Shown in pieces: positions 24,313 through 32,512 of a DNA stretch of 54,859 nucleotides. The position numbers and the translations under genes were made by a program. This DNA is from Oscillospiraceae bacterium. GTDB taxonomy: Bacteria; Bacillota; Clostridia; Oscillospirales; QAMX01. The notes under the pieces are model-generated. The model was not told the DNA's origin. It ran no database searches and saw only the letters and a program-made list of their open reading frames with translations. How positions within the stretch are numbered: position 1 is the stretch's first letter; each line of letters starts with the position of its first letter. The stretch is from positions 1-54,859 of the forward strand of contig SVKS01000006.1 in NCBI GenBank assembly GCA_015068345.1, given 5' to 3'.

Positions 24313-25139
24313 AGATTTCCAGCAAAATCTACAGCGCCATCATCCTGATCTTCCTCTTTGCCCCCATCGTGGTTATGCTCTTCTTCTCCTTCAATGACGC
24401 CAAGAGCCTTTCGGTATTCTCCGGCTTCTCTCTGCGCTGGTACGAAGAATTGATGGGCGATCGCAACACCCTGGAATCGGTGAAAAACACCCTGATCCTT
24501 GCGGCTAGCGCCACGGTGATCTCCACCGTTATGGGAACCGCCGCTGCTATGGGGATCAACAAGATTCGTTCCCGTTGGTACAAGGCAGCTATGAACACCG
24601 TCACCGACATTCCCATGACCAACCCGGATATCATCACCGGTATTTCCCTGATGCTGATGTTCGTTTTCGTAGGACGGCTGATGGGGTCGGCAACCAGCCT
24701 GAACTTCTGGACTATGCTGGTGGCCCACGTGACCTTCTGTCTGCCCTACGTGATCCTGCAGGTGTTGCCCAAATTCCAGCAGATGGATAAATCCCTGCCG
24801 GAAGCGGCCATGGATCTGGGATGCACGCCTCTGAAGGCCTTCTTCAAGGTGGAACTGCCGGAGATTCTGCCTGGTATCATCACCGGTGCCATCATGGCCT
24901 TCACCCTGTCGCTGGACGACTTTGTCATCAGCTATTTCACCGCCGGCAACGACTTTGAAACCCTTCCCATCCGCATCTACGGTATGACCAAGAAAACGGT
25001 TACCCCGAAAATGTATGCCCTGGCCACCATCATTTTCTTCGTTACCATGACGCTTCTTTTGATCAGCAACTTTGTGGACAATGAGGATCAGAGAAGACTT
25101 CGGGAACTGAAAAAGAAGAAGCACCTTCCCAGCAAATAA
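24309..25139 (+). CDS. potC: Spermidine/putrescine ABC transporter, permease
   Basis: Second permease of the polyamine importer, 276 residues and six helices. The N-terminus, IFLFAPIVVMLFFSFND, is typical of PotC. The EAA loop is EAAMDLGCTPLKAFFKVELPE, and the SLDDFVISYFTAGNDFETLP stretch near residue 205 is a PotC hallmark. It overlaps potB by four bases. The C-terminal tail is short, basic and cytoplasmic. Confidence 0.95.
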   Translation: MKISSKIYSAIILIFLFAPIVVMLFFSFNDAKSLSVFSGFSLRWYEELMGDRNTLESVKNTLILAASATVISTVMGTAAAMGINKIRSRWYKAAMNTVTDIPMTNPDIITGISLMLMFVFVGRLMGSATSLNFWTMLVAHVTFCLPYVILQVLPKFQQMDKSLPEAAMDLGCTPLKAFFKVELPEILPGIITGAIMAFTLSLDDFVISYFTAGNDFETLPIRIYGMTKKTVTPKMYALATIIFFVTMTLLLISNFVDNEDQRRLRELKKKKHLPSK

Positions 25140-25166
25140 ATCCTACCCTCAAAAGGAGATTCCAAC

Positions 25167-26270
25167 ATGAAAAAAGCTTTGCTCACCATCGCTCTTGTGA
25201 CCCTTCTGGTTCTGTGCCTGGCCGGCTGTTCCGGTAGTGCCCGTACCCTGAACGTCTACAACTGGGGCGAATATATTTCCGACGGCAGCGAAGGCACCTT
25301 CGACACCATCCGTGAATTCGAGGATTGGTACGAGGAGACCTACGGCGAAAAGGTCAAGGTTAATTACACTACATTCGCCTCCAATGAAGATATGTACAGC
25401 CGTATTTCCAGCGGTGCCGCCAGCTACGACGTGATCATTCCCTCCGACTATATGATCGCCCGCATGGCCTCGGAAAATCTCCTGGAACCTCTGGATTTTG
25501 AAAATATTCCCAACTACAAGAATATTGATGAGAACTTCAAGGGCCTCTACTACGACCCGGACAACAAGTACACCGTTCCCTATGCCTACGGTATCGTGGG
25601 TATCATCTACAACGCCAACGTGGTGGATGAAGCCGATGCCAAGGGTTGGGATCTGATGTGGAACGAAAAGTATGCCGACAGCATTCTCCAGTTCAATAAC
25701 TCCCGTGATGCCTTCGGTACCGCCCTTTACAAGCTGGGGCTGGACGTGAATACCACCGACAAGGCCTCTTGGGATAAAGCCTACGACGAACTCCTGGCTC
25801 AGCGTCCCTTGGTTTACAGCTACGTCATGGATGAAATCTACAACATGATGGAAGCCGGGGAAGCCGCAGTGGGTGCCTACTATGCCGGTGACTACTTCAC
25901 CATGCGGGATGCCCAGGCGGAGGACGTAGATCTGAAGTTCTACTACCCCGATCCCACCAACCTTTACATTGATGCCATGTGCATTCCCACCTGTGCCCAG
26001 GATAAGGAGCTGGCGGAGATTTTCATCAACTACATGCTTTCCGAAGAACCGGCCATTGCCAACGCGGAATACACCTGCTACGCTTCCCCCAACAGCGTGG
26101 TTTACAACAACGAAACCTACAAGGCTGACATGGGCGAAGATGCCATTGCGGTGCTTTATCCCGAAATGGACGACTTCGCCGCTCGTTACAACACCTATGC
26201 CTACCAGAACCTGGACAAGGAAATGCTGGACTACATGAATACCCTCTGGGAAAATATCAAGATCAACTGA
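25167..26270 (+). CDS. potD: Spermidine/putrescine-binding lipoprotein
   Basis: Surface lipoprotein that captures polyamine for PotBC. The 367 residues start with a lipoprotein signal ending CLAGC, with Cys21 as the lipidated residue. The mature part begins LNVYNWGEYIS, the diagnostic PotD/PotF opening, and includes Asp and Glu-rich strands such as VIIPSDYMIARM and YYPDPTNLYIDAM that contact the amines. The start follows AAAAGGAG. Codon use is strongly biased to preferred codons, which suggests high expression. It ends the potABCD operon at a terminator. Confidence 0.95.
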   Translation: MKKALLTIALVTLLVLCLAGCSGSARTLNVYNWGEYISDGSEGTFDTIREFEDWYEETYGEKVKVNYTTFASNEDMYSRISSGAASYDVIIPSDYMIARMASENLLEPLDFENIPNYKNIDENFKGLYYDPDNKYTVPYAYGIVGIIYNANVVDEADAKGWDLMWNEKYADSILQFNNSRDAFGTALYKLGLDVNTTDKASWDKAYDELLAQRPLVYSYVMDEIYNMMEAGEAAVGAYYAGDYFTMRDAQAEDVDLKFYYPDPTNLYIDAMCIPTCAQDKELAEIFINYMLSEEPAIANAEYTCYASPNSVVYNNETYKADMGEDAIAVLYPEMDDFAARYNTYAYQNLDKEMLDYMNTLWENIKIN

Positions 26271-26280
26271 TTTACAAAAC

Positions 26281-26319
26281 AAAAGATGGTGCTGTGCCAT
26301 TGGTACAGCACCATCTTTT
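26281..26319 (+). terminator. Terminator of the pot operon
   Basis: Perfect 15-bp stem AAAAGATGGTGCTGT / ACAGCACCATCTTTT with a 9-nt loop. Confidence 0.9.
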
Positions 26320-26339
26320 ACATCATGGAGAGAGGTTAT

Positions 26340-27116
26340 ATGAAAATCACCGTTTTGGTGGAAAATACCACCTGCGACCCCAACCTGGAAGCCGAACACG
26401 GACTGTCGCTCTATCTGGAGACCGGGAAGAAACGCATTCTGTTTGATATGGGACAGACCGATCTTTTTGCCCGTAATGCGGAAAAGCTGGGGATTGATCT
26501 GAAAAATGTGGATCTGTCGATTCTGTCCCATGGACATTATGATCATGGCGGCGGCTTGCGTACCTTTTTGGAGATCAACCGACATGCACCAATCTATCTC
26601 AGCAAGCACGCTTTTGGACCCTATTACAATGGTACTGAAAAGTACATTGGATTGGATACGAGCCTTGCGGGAATAGAACGGCTGGTTATGGTGGACGGAA
26701 AGCGGAAACTGGGGGATGGCTTGACCCTTCTTTCCGGAGAAGACAGAGATTGCCCCTGGAATATAGAAAGCTTTGGCTTAAACCGCAGGAAGGAAGAGGG
26801 CTTTGAACCCGATGATTTTCGCCATGAACAGTATCTCCTGGTGGAGGAAGCGGGAAGGCGAATCCTGATCAGCGGATGCTCCCATCGGGGTGTTTTGAAC
26901 ATTATGGCGTGGTTTGCTCCTGATGTGCTGGTGGGGGGACTCCATCTGTCCAAGATACCGCCGGGAGAAAAACTGGCAGAGTATGCAGAAAACCTGGCGG
27001 GATACAAAACGGAGTATTATACCGGACATTGTACCGGAAGCGAACAGTACGCTTTTATGAAAGCACAGATTCCCAACCTTTACGCGCTTTCTACCGGGAC
27101 CGTAATCGAAATGTAG
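26340..27116 (+). CDS. Metallo-beta-lactamase-fold hydrolase
   Basis: A 258-residue cytoplasmic metallo-hydrolase. The zinc motif HxHxDH reads SHGHYDHGG (His64, His66, Asp68, His69), with further ligands in GCSHRGVLN and GGLHLS and the terminal GHCTG. This pattern is closest to the group often labelled 7,8-dihydropterin-6-methyl-4-(beta-D-ribofuranosyl)-aminobenzene-phosphate synthase-like (COG1237-type). The real substrate is unknown. The ATG at 26340 follows GAGAGAGG. No separate promoter is obvious, so it may depend on read-through from the pot operon. Confidence 0.87.
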   Translation: MKITVLVENTTCDPNLEAEHGLSLYLETGKKRILFDMGQTDLFARNAEKLGIDLKNVDLSILSHGHYDHGGGLRTFLEINRHAPIYLSKHAFGPYYNGTEKYIGLDTSLAGIERLVMVDGKRKLGDGLTLLSGEDRDCPWNIESFGLNRRKEEGFEPDDFRHEQYLLVEEAGRRILISGCSHRGVLNIMAWFAPDVLVGGLHLSKIPPGEKLAEYAENLAGYKTEYYTGHCTGSEQYAFMKAQIPNLYALSTGTVIEM

Positions 27117-27150
27117 AAGAAAGTGAATCAAATAGCATAGTATGAACAAA

Positions 27151-27195
27151 AAAGCATATGGAGCATCCCACATTGCGGGATGCTCCATATGCTTT
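27151..27195. terminator. 19-bp bidirectional terminator
   Basis: Perfect 19-bp stem (27151-27169 with 27177-27195) and a 7-nt loop. The T-run is best on the minus strand (TTTTTTG), matching the end of the pyrophosphatase fragment. Confidence 0.9.
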
Positions 27196-27206
27196 ATAAA
27201 GGGAAA

Positions 27207-27440
27207 TTAAGCGAAGATGGAGAAGCCAACAACCATGAGAACGGCGGAAACGCCCAGAACGGCGCTGCCTACAACGATCAGACCCATAACGGAACCGCCG
27301 CGGAAACCAACAAGGAATGCGGGCTGGATGCCCTTGGTGGCGGCTTCAGCGGATCTGCCGTTGGAGAGAGCGGCAACGATAAAGCCGAGCTTACCGGCGA
27401 TGGCAGAGAGAACGGTACCACTAAGAAACCCCTCCTTGAA
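27207..27440 (-). pseudogene. Fragment of membrane-bound pyrophosphatase (HppA-like)
   Basis: The minus strand encodes about 75 residues that match an N-terminal-third segment of Na+/H+-pumping pyrophosphatase: SAIAGKLGFIVAALSNGRSA, then EAATKGIQPAFLVGFRGGSV and MGLIVVG. Full proteins are about 700 residues, so both ends are missing. It ends in its own TAA followed by a strong terminator. There is no in-frame ATG; the nearest in-frame start is GTG at 27479 without a ribosome site. No stop codon interrupts it and its codons are those of highly expressed genes, so the loss looks recent. It could instead be a short real membrane protein. Confidence 0.55.
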
Positions 27441-27467
27441 TGAAATATGCGACGAAACAAGGAGGGG
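27429..27467 (+). promoter_or_regulatory. Hairpin that covers the ribosome site of the 48-codon ORF
   Basis: CCCCTCCTTG (27429-27438) is a perfect complement of CAAGGAGGGG (27458-27467) with a 19-nt loop. The right arm is the Shine-Dalgarno sequence of the ORF starting at 27474. The left arm is therefore an anti-ribosome-site sequence. Confidence 0.55.
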
Positions 27468-27473
27468 GAGTAT

Positions 27474-27620
27474 ATGCACCTGACGCTACGTGACGGACAA
27501 AAAAACAGGACCGTACCATACAAGGAAGGTCCCGTCACCGCACATATCAATCGAGATAAACCGGATCCGGGGGATTCGGTGACAGACTCCACCGCTTATT
27601 TCGACCGTCCAAAAGGATAA
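27474..27620 (+). CDS. Candidate 48-residue small protein
   Basis: An ATG 8 nt after a near-perfect AAGGAGG opens a 48-codon frame starting MHLTLRDGQKNRTVPYKEG and ending AYFDRPKG. The product would be soluble and hydrophilic, rich in Asp, Lys and Arg, with no signal or membrane segment. I recognise no family. The ribosome site is locked in a 10-bp hairpin, suggesting controlled translation. No clear sigma-A promoter is visible upstream, which weakens the case. It lies head to head with the pyrophosphatase fragment. Confidence 0.4.
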   Translation: MHLTLRDGQKNRTVPYKEGPVTAHINRDKPDPGDSVTDSTAYFDRPKG

Positions 27621-27633
27621 CATAAGGGGTCGT

Positions 27634-27664
27634 GTAAAGTCAAGATACGATAAATAGACTTTAC
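27634..27664. repeat. Inverted repeat GTAAAGTC / GACTTTAC
   Basis: Eight-bp arms at 27634-27641 and 27657-27664 in an otherwise empty stretch (27621-27814) upstream of the esterase operon. It may be an operator. Confidence 0.4.
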
Positions 27665-27742
27665 CGAATCTTATCCGTAAGGCAAATAAAATATTCCAAA
27701 ACTTTACTGACTTCGTTTTTTTGTGGAATTCATATTTTTCTA

Positions 27743-27771
27743 TTGATACTCGGCCAATTTTGTGTTACCAT
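27743..27771 (+). promoter_or_regulatory. Promoter of the esterase-glycosidase-LCP operon
   Basis: -35 TTGATA (27743-27748), 17-bp spacer, -10 TACCAT (27766-27771). Confidence 0.6.
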
Positions 27772-27814
27772 GTAAGAAGTGATTTACTAAATGCAAAAAT
27801 GAAAGGGTGTTTCC

Positions 27815-28648
27815 ATGAAATATACCATTACACCAACCAATATTCGGCCTTTAATCACCATGGCGGTGGACATTGTGTATAAACAGGTTCCCGATTGGTA
27901 TGGACATGGGAACCGTACCTTGTGTTTTGACATCGTTCGTTCTTTGGGAGATGGACCGAAGCCGCTGGTAATTTGGCTTGGAGGCGGTGCCTGGCAGGAA
28001 ATGAATCAGCACGTTTATCTGCCGGAGTTGACATATCTTGCGGAAAATGGTTACACTGTGGCCTCGGTGGAATATCGCACCAGTGAAAAGGCTAAGTTCC
28101 CTGCTCAAATTGAGGACGTGAAGGCGGCTATTCGATATATTCGCGCCCATGCGAAGGAGCTTTGCGTGGATCCTGAAAAAATTGCAATCATGGGAGAATC
28201 GGCCGGGGGGCATCTGGCGTCTCTGGCGGGTGTTGCCGGGGAAGAACGGCAATTTGACGTGGGGGAATATCTGAATGAATCCAGTGCGGTGTCCTGTGTA
28301 GTGGATTGGTATGGACCGGTGGACTTTACAAGGTTTGGTAACGGCAATCCTGTTTCTCCCGAATCTTTGCTGATGGGAGCAACTTTAGAAAACGATCCGG
28401 AAAAAGCCAGGGCGGTCAGCCCGGTAAGCTACGTATCCCCCAAAACGCCGCCCTTTCTGATTTTGCACGGCGATTCCGACCATTTGGTTCCTGTGGAACA
28501 AAGTCGGGAACTGTATGCTCTTTTGCAGGAAAACGATGTGGACGCCACCCTGGTGGAGCTTTTGGGTACCGATCACGGTGGCCCGGCATTTACTACGTCG
28601 GAAGTGAAACAAATCATTTTGGATTTTCTGAATTCACACTTGAAATAA
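27815..28648 (+). CDS. Alpha/beta hydrolase, esterase/lipase-like
   Basis: A 277-residue cytoplasmic alpha/beta hydrolase. The nucleophile elbow GESAGG gives Ser129, followed by an acid in LHGDSDHLVP (Asp220 or Asp222) and His254 in TDHGGPAF. WLGGGAWQE supplies the oxyanion-type loop, as in CE10-like carboxylesterases and BD-FAE proteins. The start follows GAAAGGGTGTTTCC. It is the first of three closely spaced genes with a glycosidase-like protein and an LCP protein, so removal of acyl groups from a glycan is a reasonable but unproven role. Confidence 0.87.
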   Translation: MKYTITPTNIRPLITMAVDIVYKQVPDWYGHGNRTLCFDIVRSLGDGPKPLVIWLGGGAWQEMNQHVYLPELTYLAENGYTVASVEYRTSEKAKFPAQIEDVKAAIRYIRAHAKELCVDPEKIAIMGESAGGHLASLAGVAGEERQFDVGEYLNESSAVSCVVDWYGPVDFTRFGNGNPVSPESLLMGATLENDPEKARAVSPVSYVSPKTPPFLILHGDSDHLVPVEQSRELYALLQENDVDATLVELLGTDHGGPAFTTSEVKQIILDFLNSHLK

Positions 28649-28666
28649 TGCAAAGGAGGGAATACC

Positions 28667-30691
28667 ATGAAAATTCCTTCTCCCTTCCTGCCGGTTCGGG
28701 CAGAAACCAATGATCTTTCCCATACCGTATACGTGCTGGACCGGGCCTATACCTTTGGACCGGATGGACTATTGACCTCGGTGGTATCCCAGGGGCAGGA
28801 GCTTTTGGCAGGTCCCATGCGCATAGTAATGCGGGAAGATGGGGAAGCAGGGGTTTGGGATGACAATTACCCCGAAAATGAAAGCGAAAGCTTTATTCAA
28901 CGGCGTACCGATGAGGAGGTTGTGATCTGCGGAGCAAAACAGACCGACCGATTTATTGTAGACACCGCAAGCACGGTGGACTATGACGGTAACGTGGATA
29001 TTTCTCTGAAGCTTATGACCCGGGGAAAGACCGTGGCCCAGGTATTTGGCATTGCCGACACCAAGCCCTTCCTTTACAAATTGGACTGCTTGTGGCTGGA
29101 AATCCCCTTGAAAGCCGAAGCGGCACCTCTTTTTACCATGTATCCCGATGGAGATATGTACCTTGCGGACGGTAGTGTCCGGGAAAAATCCACCACCTCC
29201 ATGAGCGGCCGCCTGCCCGAGCAGTCGGCGGCCATGCCTTTCAAAGCCCTTTTGTGGTTGGGAAATGATGCCCGTGGGCTTGGTTGGTATGCCGAAAACG
29301 ACCGGAACTGGCAACCGGAAGATCCGGACCGTGCTATGGAATTGGTGCGGGATGGGGAAATCTTGCTTCTTCGGGTGCGACTGCTTGACAGCCATCCCCA
29401 AAAGTGGCGGGAAGATCCAGCCCGTGGATCTGATTTTTATCAGCCGATCTCTTTCGCCTTTGGTTTCCATGCTACACCGGTGAAGCCCTTCCCCAAGCAA
29501 CCTTATCTTCACAATGCCCTGCACATCGACTGTGGTATCAAAGTCAAGGGTAACTACATCGATTTCTTTGCGGATGAAAACCGTTATGACCGTCTGGTGG
29601 AAAAGGGGGTTACCACCCTGATCCTCCATGAAAAGTGGAATAAATCCCAGAACTGGTTCGAGCTTTCGGAATTCACCCGGCATCAGCTGACTACCATTGT
29701 GGAGGAATGCCACAAGCGGGGCATCAAGGTTCTGACCTATTTTGGCTACGAAATCTCCTCCATGGCTCCCATTTGGTCGGGGCTTTCGGAAGAGGTGGCC
29801 ATGCGGGATCCCGAACGGTATCACGGTGGCTGGTGGCGTGTCCCCTTCCAGCGGGACTACCGGGTGTGCTACAATAGCCGGTACGCCGACCTGTTCATCA
29901 ATGGCATCGCCAATATTATGGACAGTTGCCATACCGATGGTATTTATCTGGATGGTACCGCCCAACCGGTGATCTGTTACAGCACCGAGCACGGCTGTGG
30001 CTGGCACGATGAGGAGGGGAATCTCCACGGTACCTACGGCATCCATGCCATCCGGGATATGTTCAAGCGTCTTTATGACGTGGTGACCTCCCGGGGTGGA
30101 ATGATCAACGTACACTTCTTCGGTTGTGTCAACTTCACCGCCCTGCCCTACATTCACCAGACCTGGTACGGGGAAAATCTGCAGTTCAGCCTGATGAAGG
30201 GGAGCACCGCCGATATGGCCCTGGATTATTTCCGTGCGGAATACACCGGTCGCAACATGGGAGTGCCGGTGGAATTCATCGCCTACGAAAACCGTCCCTA
30301 CTGGACCTTTGAAAATGCGGTGGCTTGTTCCATTCTCCATGGTATTCTGCCCCGCCCCAATGATATTCGCCATCCCCTGGACCTGATGAGCGATATCTGG
30401 CGGGTATTCGACGCCTTCCCCATCGCCCAGTCGGCGTGGTGCCCTTACTATCAAAATGACGTGACCACCGACCACGAAAAGGTCAAGGTCAGTTATTACC
30501 GCTATACCACCCTTTCGGGGCGGGTACAGCTTTTGGCGTTTGCGGTCAATATAGCGGCCGCTCCGGTGGAAAAGGTTACCCTTTCCTTCGGTGAAAAGGT
30601 TGCCACCGCTACCGATATGACGACCATGGAAAAGGTGGGATTTACCTTTGATCTGCCTGCCTATGGCTATCGCATTCTGTTTGTTGAATAG
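28667..30691 (+). CDS. Large glycoside-hydrolase-like protein (GH123/DUF6067-type layout)
   Basis: A 674-residue protein without signal peptide. About 280 residues of beta-sandwich come first. A TIM-barrel-like part follows (roughly 295-590), with TTLILHEKWNKSQNW, VLTYFGYEISSM, and HTDGIYLDGTAQPV near residue 425, then a short C-terminal beta domain. The arrangement resembles GH123-like and DUF6067-type uncharacterised glycosidases. I cannot name catalytic residues; the Asp pair in DGIYLDG is a candidate. It lies between an esterase (18 bp) and an LCP protein (8 bp), clearly one operon. Confidence 0.6.
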   Translation: MKIPSPFLPVRAETNDLSHTVYVLDRAYTFGPDGLLTSVVSQGQELLAGPMRIVMREDGEAGVWDDNYPENESESFIQRRTDEEVVICGAKQTDRFIVDTASTVDYDGNVDISLKLMTRGKTVAQVFGIADTKPFLYKLDCLWLEIPLKAEAAPLFTMYPDGDMYLADGSVREKSTTSMSGRLPEQSAAMPFKALLWLGNDARGLGWYAENDRNWQPEDPDRAMELVRDGEILLLRVRLLDSHPQKWREDPARGSDFYQPISFAFGFHATPVKPFPKQPYLHNALHIDCGIKVKGNYIDFFADENRYDRLVEKGVTTLILHEKWNKSQNWFELSEFTRHQLTTIVEECHKRGIKVLTYFGYEISSMAPIWSGLSEEVAMRDPERYHGGWWRVPFQRDYRVCYNSRYADLFINGIANIMDSCHTDGIYLDGTAQPVICYSTEHGCGWHDEEGNLHGTYGIHAIRDMFKRLYDVVTSRGGMINVHFFGCVNFTALPYIHQTWYGENLQFSLMKGSTADMALDYFRAEYTGRNMGVPVEFIAYENRPYWTFENAVACSILHGILPRPNDIRHPLDLMSDIWRVFDAFPIAQSAWCPYYQNDVTTDHEKVKVSYYRYTTLSGRVQLLAFAVNIAAAPVEKVTLSFGEKVATATDMTTMEKVGFTFDLPAYGYRILFVE

Positions 30692-30699
30692 GAGAAGAT

Positions 30700-32202
30700 A
30701 TGAGAAGAAAGAAAAAGACTTTGAAAAAGATGATTCCCAGCGTGATCCTCTTTGTGGTTTTGTTGGCGGTAATGGCTTGGTTTGTGATCGGACTTTTTAA
30801 TACCAACCTGGTACCCGAAAAGTATCTTTTGATCCTGGCCGGTGTGTTCTATGTTTTGGCGGTAGTGATTCTGTTTTTGACGCTGAATCCTGAACGCAAG
30901 GGGGCCTTTATCACCGGCATTGTGCTAAGCGTGGTGATGGTGGGAGGTATGGCATTTGCCAATGGCTACATCAAAAAGGGTGTAAATACCCTGGAAAAGA
31001 TTACCGGATCCCAAATGTCTGTGGCCGACATGGGAATCTATGTTCGCTCGGAAGATGCGTCTGTGGATATTTTGGATGTCGCCGACTACACATTTGGTAT
31101 CATAGCGGAGATGGATCGGGAAAATACCGATACCATGCTGGAAAAAATGACAGAGACTTTGGGAAAGCCCCCTGTTACCCAATCCTATGGCGATATTACC
31201 GAAGTGATGGAAGCTCTACTGACCACCCGGGAGGTGGAAGCCATTGTGATCAACAGCGCCTTCCTGGGTATTTGCGAGGAAATGGAAGAGTATGCCGATA
31301 TACGGAGCCGGATACATGCCGTTCTGTCGGAGCATATTGAAGTTCCCGTGGATACCTCGCTGCACGGAAATGAGGGGGAAATGGATCCTGAACAGATCAT
31401 CGATACCCAAACGTACAATGACGTGTTCACCATGTATATCAGCGGTATTGATACCTACGGAAAGCTGAGCACCACCAGCCGAAGCGACGTAAATATCGTT
31501 GCTACCGTCAACACCAAAACGCGACAGGTTCTTTTGGTGTCCATTCCTCGTGATGCCTATGTGGCTACCACCGTGTCAAACGGAGTGCCCGACAAGCTGA
31601 CCAATGCCGGAATCTATGGGATCAATTGTAGCAAGGGAACCCTGGAACGGATTTACAAGACAAAAATTGACTACTATTTCCGGGTGAATTTTAGTGGATT
31701 TGAGGATATTATCGATGCTTTGGGAGGTATAACGGTAGAGTCTCCGGTGGCCTTTACCAGCAGAGTGAATGACCATTATTTCAAGAAAGGCGAGAATAAA
31801 CTCAACGGTGAAAATGCTCTGGCTTTTGTCAGAGAACGGAAAGCCTTCGCAGACGGAGATCATCAGCGTGGACGGAACCAGATGACAATGGTCAAGGCGG
31901 TAATGGAAAAAGCCATGAGTCCCGCCATTCTGACCGGATATACCGATCTAATGAACAGCGTGGCCGATAGCTTTGAAACCAGCATGCCCTACGAAGTCAT
32001 TGCAGAACTGGTAAAGATGCAACTGGAGGAAGGGGGCAGCTGGAACATTCAGACCTATAGTGTCAGTGGTACCGGAGCCAGCAAAAAGCCATACTCTCAG
32101 AAGGGCAATGCCTATGTAATGGATATCGACTACAGCACGGTAGACACCGCCATTGCCAAAATGAATCAGGTCAAAAACGGTGAGATCCTGCAAGCTGAAT
32201 AA
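30700..32202 (+). CDS. LytR-CpsA-Psr (LCP) family cell-wall glycopolymer ligase
   Basis: Membrane enzyme that transfers lipid-linked glycopolymers to peptidoglycan. The 500 residues start with a basic tail and three predicted helices (about 12-32, 42-60, 68-90), then a large extracytoplasmic part. The LCP core starts near residue 255: RSDVNIVATVN, LLVSIPRDAYV with the conserved Arg, VNFSGFEDIIDALGG, and ALAFVRERKAFADGDHQRGRNQ, the arginine-rich pyrophosphate-binding segment. LCP proteins usually have one helix and no 150-residue spacer, so the N-terminal half is unusual. It is the last gene of the operon. Confidence 0.92.
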   Translation: MRRKKKTLKKMIPSVILFVVLLAVMAWFVIGLFNTNLVPEKYLLILAGVFYVLAVVILFLTLNPERKGAFITGIVLSVVMVGGMAFANGYIKKGVNTLEKITGSQMSVADMGIYVRSEDASVDILDVADYTFGIIAEMDRENTDTMLEKMTETLGKPPVTQSYGDITEVMEALLTTREVEAIVINSAFLGICEEMEEYADIRSRIHAVLSEHIEVPVDTSLHGNEGEMDPEQIIDTQTYNDVFTMYISGIDTYGKLSTTSRSDVNIVATVNTKTRQVLLVSIPRDAYVATTVSNGVPDKLTNAGIYGINCSKGTLERIYKTKIDYYFRVNFSGFEDIIDALGGITVESPVAFTSRVNDHYFKKGENKLNGENALAFVRERKAFADGDHQRGRNQMTMVKAVMEKAMSPAILTGYTDLMNSVADSFETSMPYEVIAELVKMQLEEGGSWNIQTYSVSGTGASKKPYSQKGNAYVMDIDYSTVDTAIAKMNQVKNGEILQAE

Positions 32203-32212
32203 TGCCGCATGC

Positions 32213-32241
32213 TACCGGGGCAATATTTGCCCCGGTATTTT
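32213..32241 (+). terminator. Terminator of the LCP operon
   Basis: Perfect 11-bp stem TACCGGGGCAA / TTGCCCCGGTA followed by four T. Confidence 0.85.
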
Positions 32242-32302
32242 ATACGACTCAAAATATACAATAAGTATAAAAATAACAAATGGTAAAAAGAGGGACTGGT
32301 CC

Positions 32303-32331
32303 TTGTAAAAGGGAAAGAGGGCGTATACAAT
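32303..32331 (+). promoter_or_regulatory. Possible distal promoter before the HAD gene
   Basis: -35 TTGTAA (32303-32308), 17-bp spacer, -10 TACAAT (32326-32331). The ~300-bp stretch 32203-32512 otherwise holds only the proximal promoter and an inverted repeat. An in-frame GTG at 32363 could extend the HAD protein but has no good ribosome site. Confidence 0.45.
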
Positions 32332-32445
32332 AAAGGAAAGCACACGAAAGAAGGGGAAACCTGTGAGATGGAGGATTGCCATTGTAGAAGACGATGGGGT
32401 AATTTATGTTGACCTGGTATCCCAGGGGGAAGCTTTGGGACGAGA

Positions 32446-32490
32446 AACACCCGGCAATCGCTTGACAAAGCAACCGCCGGGTGTTATCCT
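32446..32490 (+). promoter_or_regulatory. Proximal promoter of the HAD-GNAT pair, straddled by an inverted repeat
   Basis: -35 TTGACA (32462-32467), 17-bp spacer, -10 TATCCT (32485-32490). AACACCCGGC (32446-32455) and its perfect complement GCCGGGTGTT (32476-32485) surround the -35 box. They may form an operator, or an attenuator for transcripts from the distal promoter. Confidence 0.6.
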
Positions 32491-32512
32491 TTTGGGGTTG
32501 GGAGGTGGAACC

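Noticed and set aside
32363-32512. GTG-started N-terminal extension of the HAD protein
   Set aside because: No good ribosome site, reads through a strong promoter and inverted repeat, and the HAD domain begins right after the ATG at 32513.
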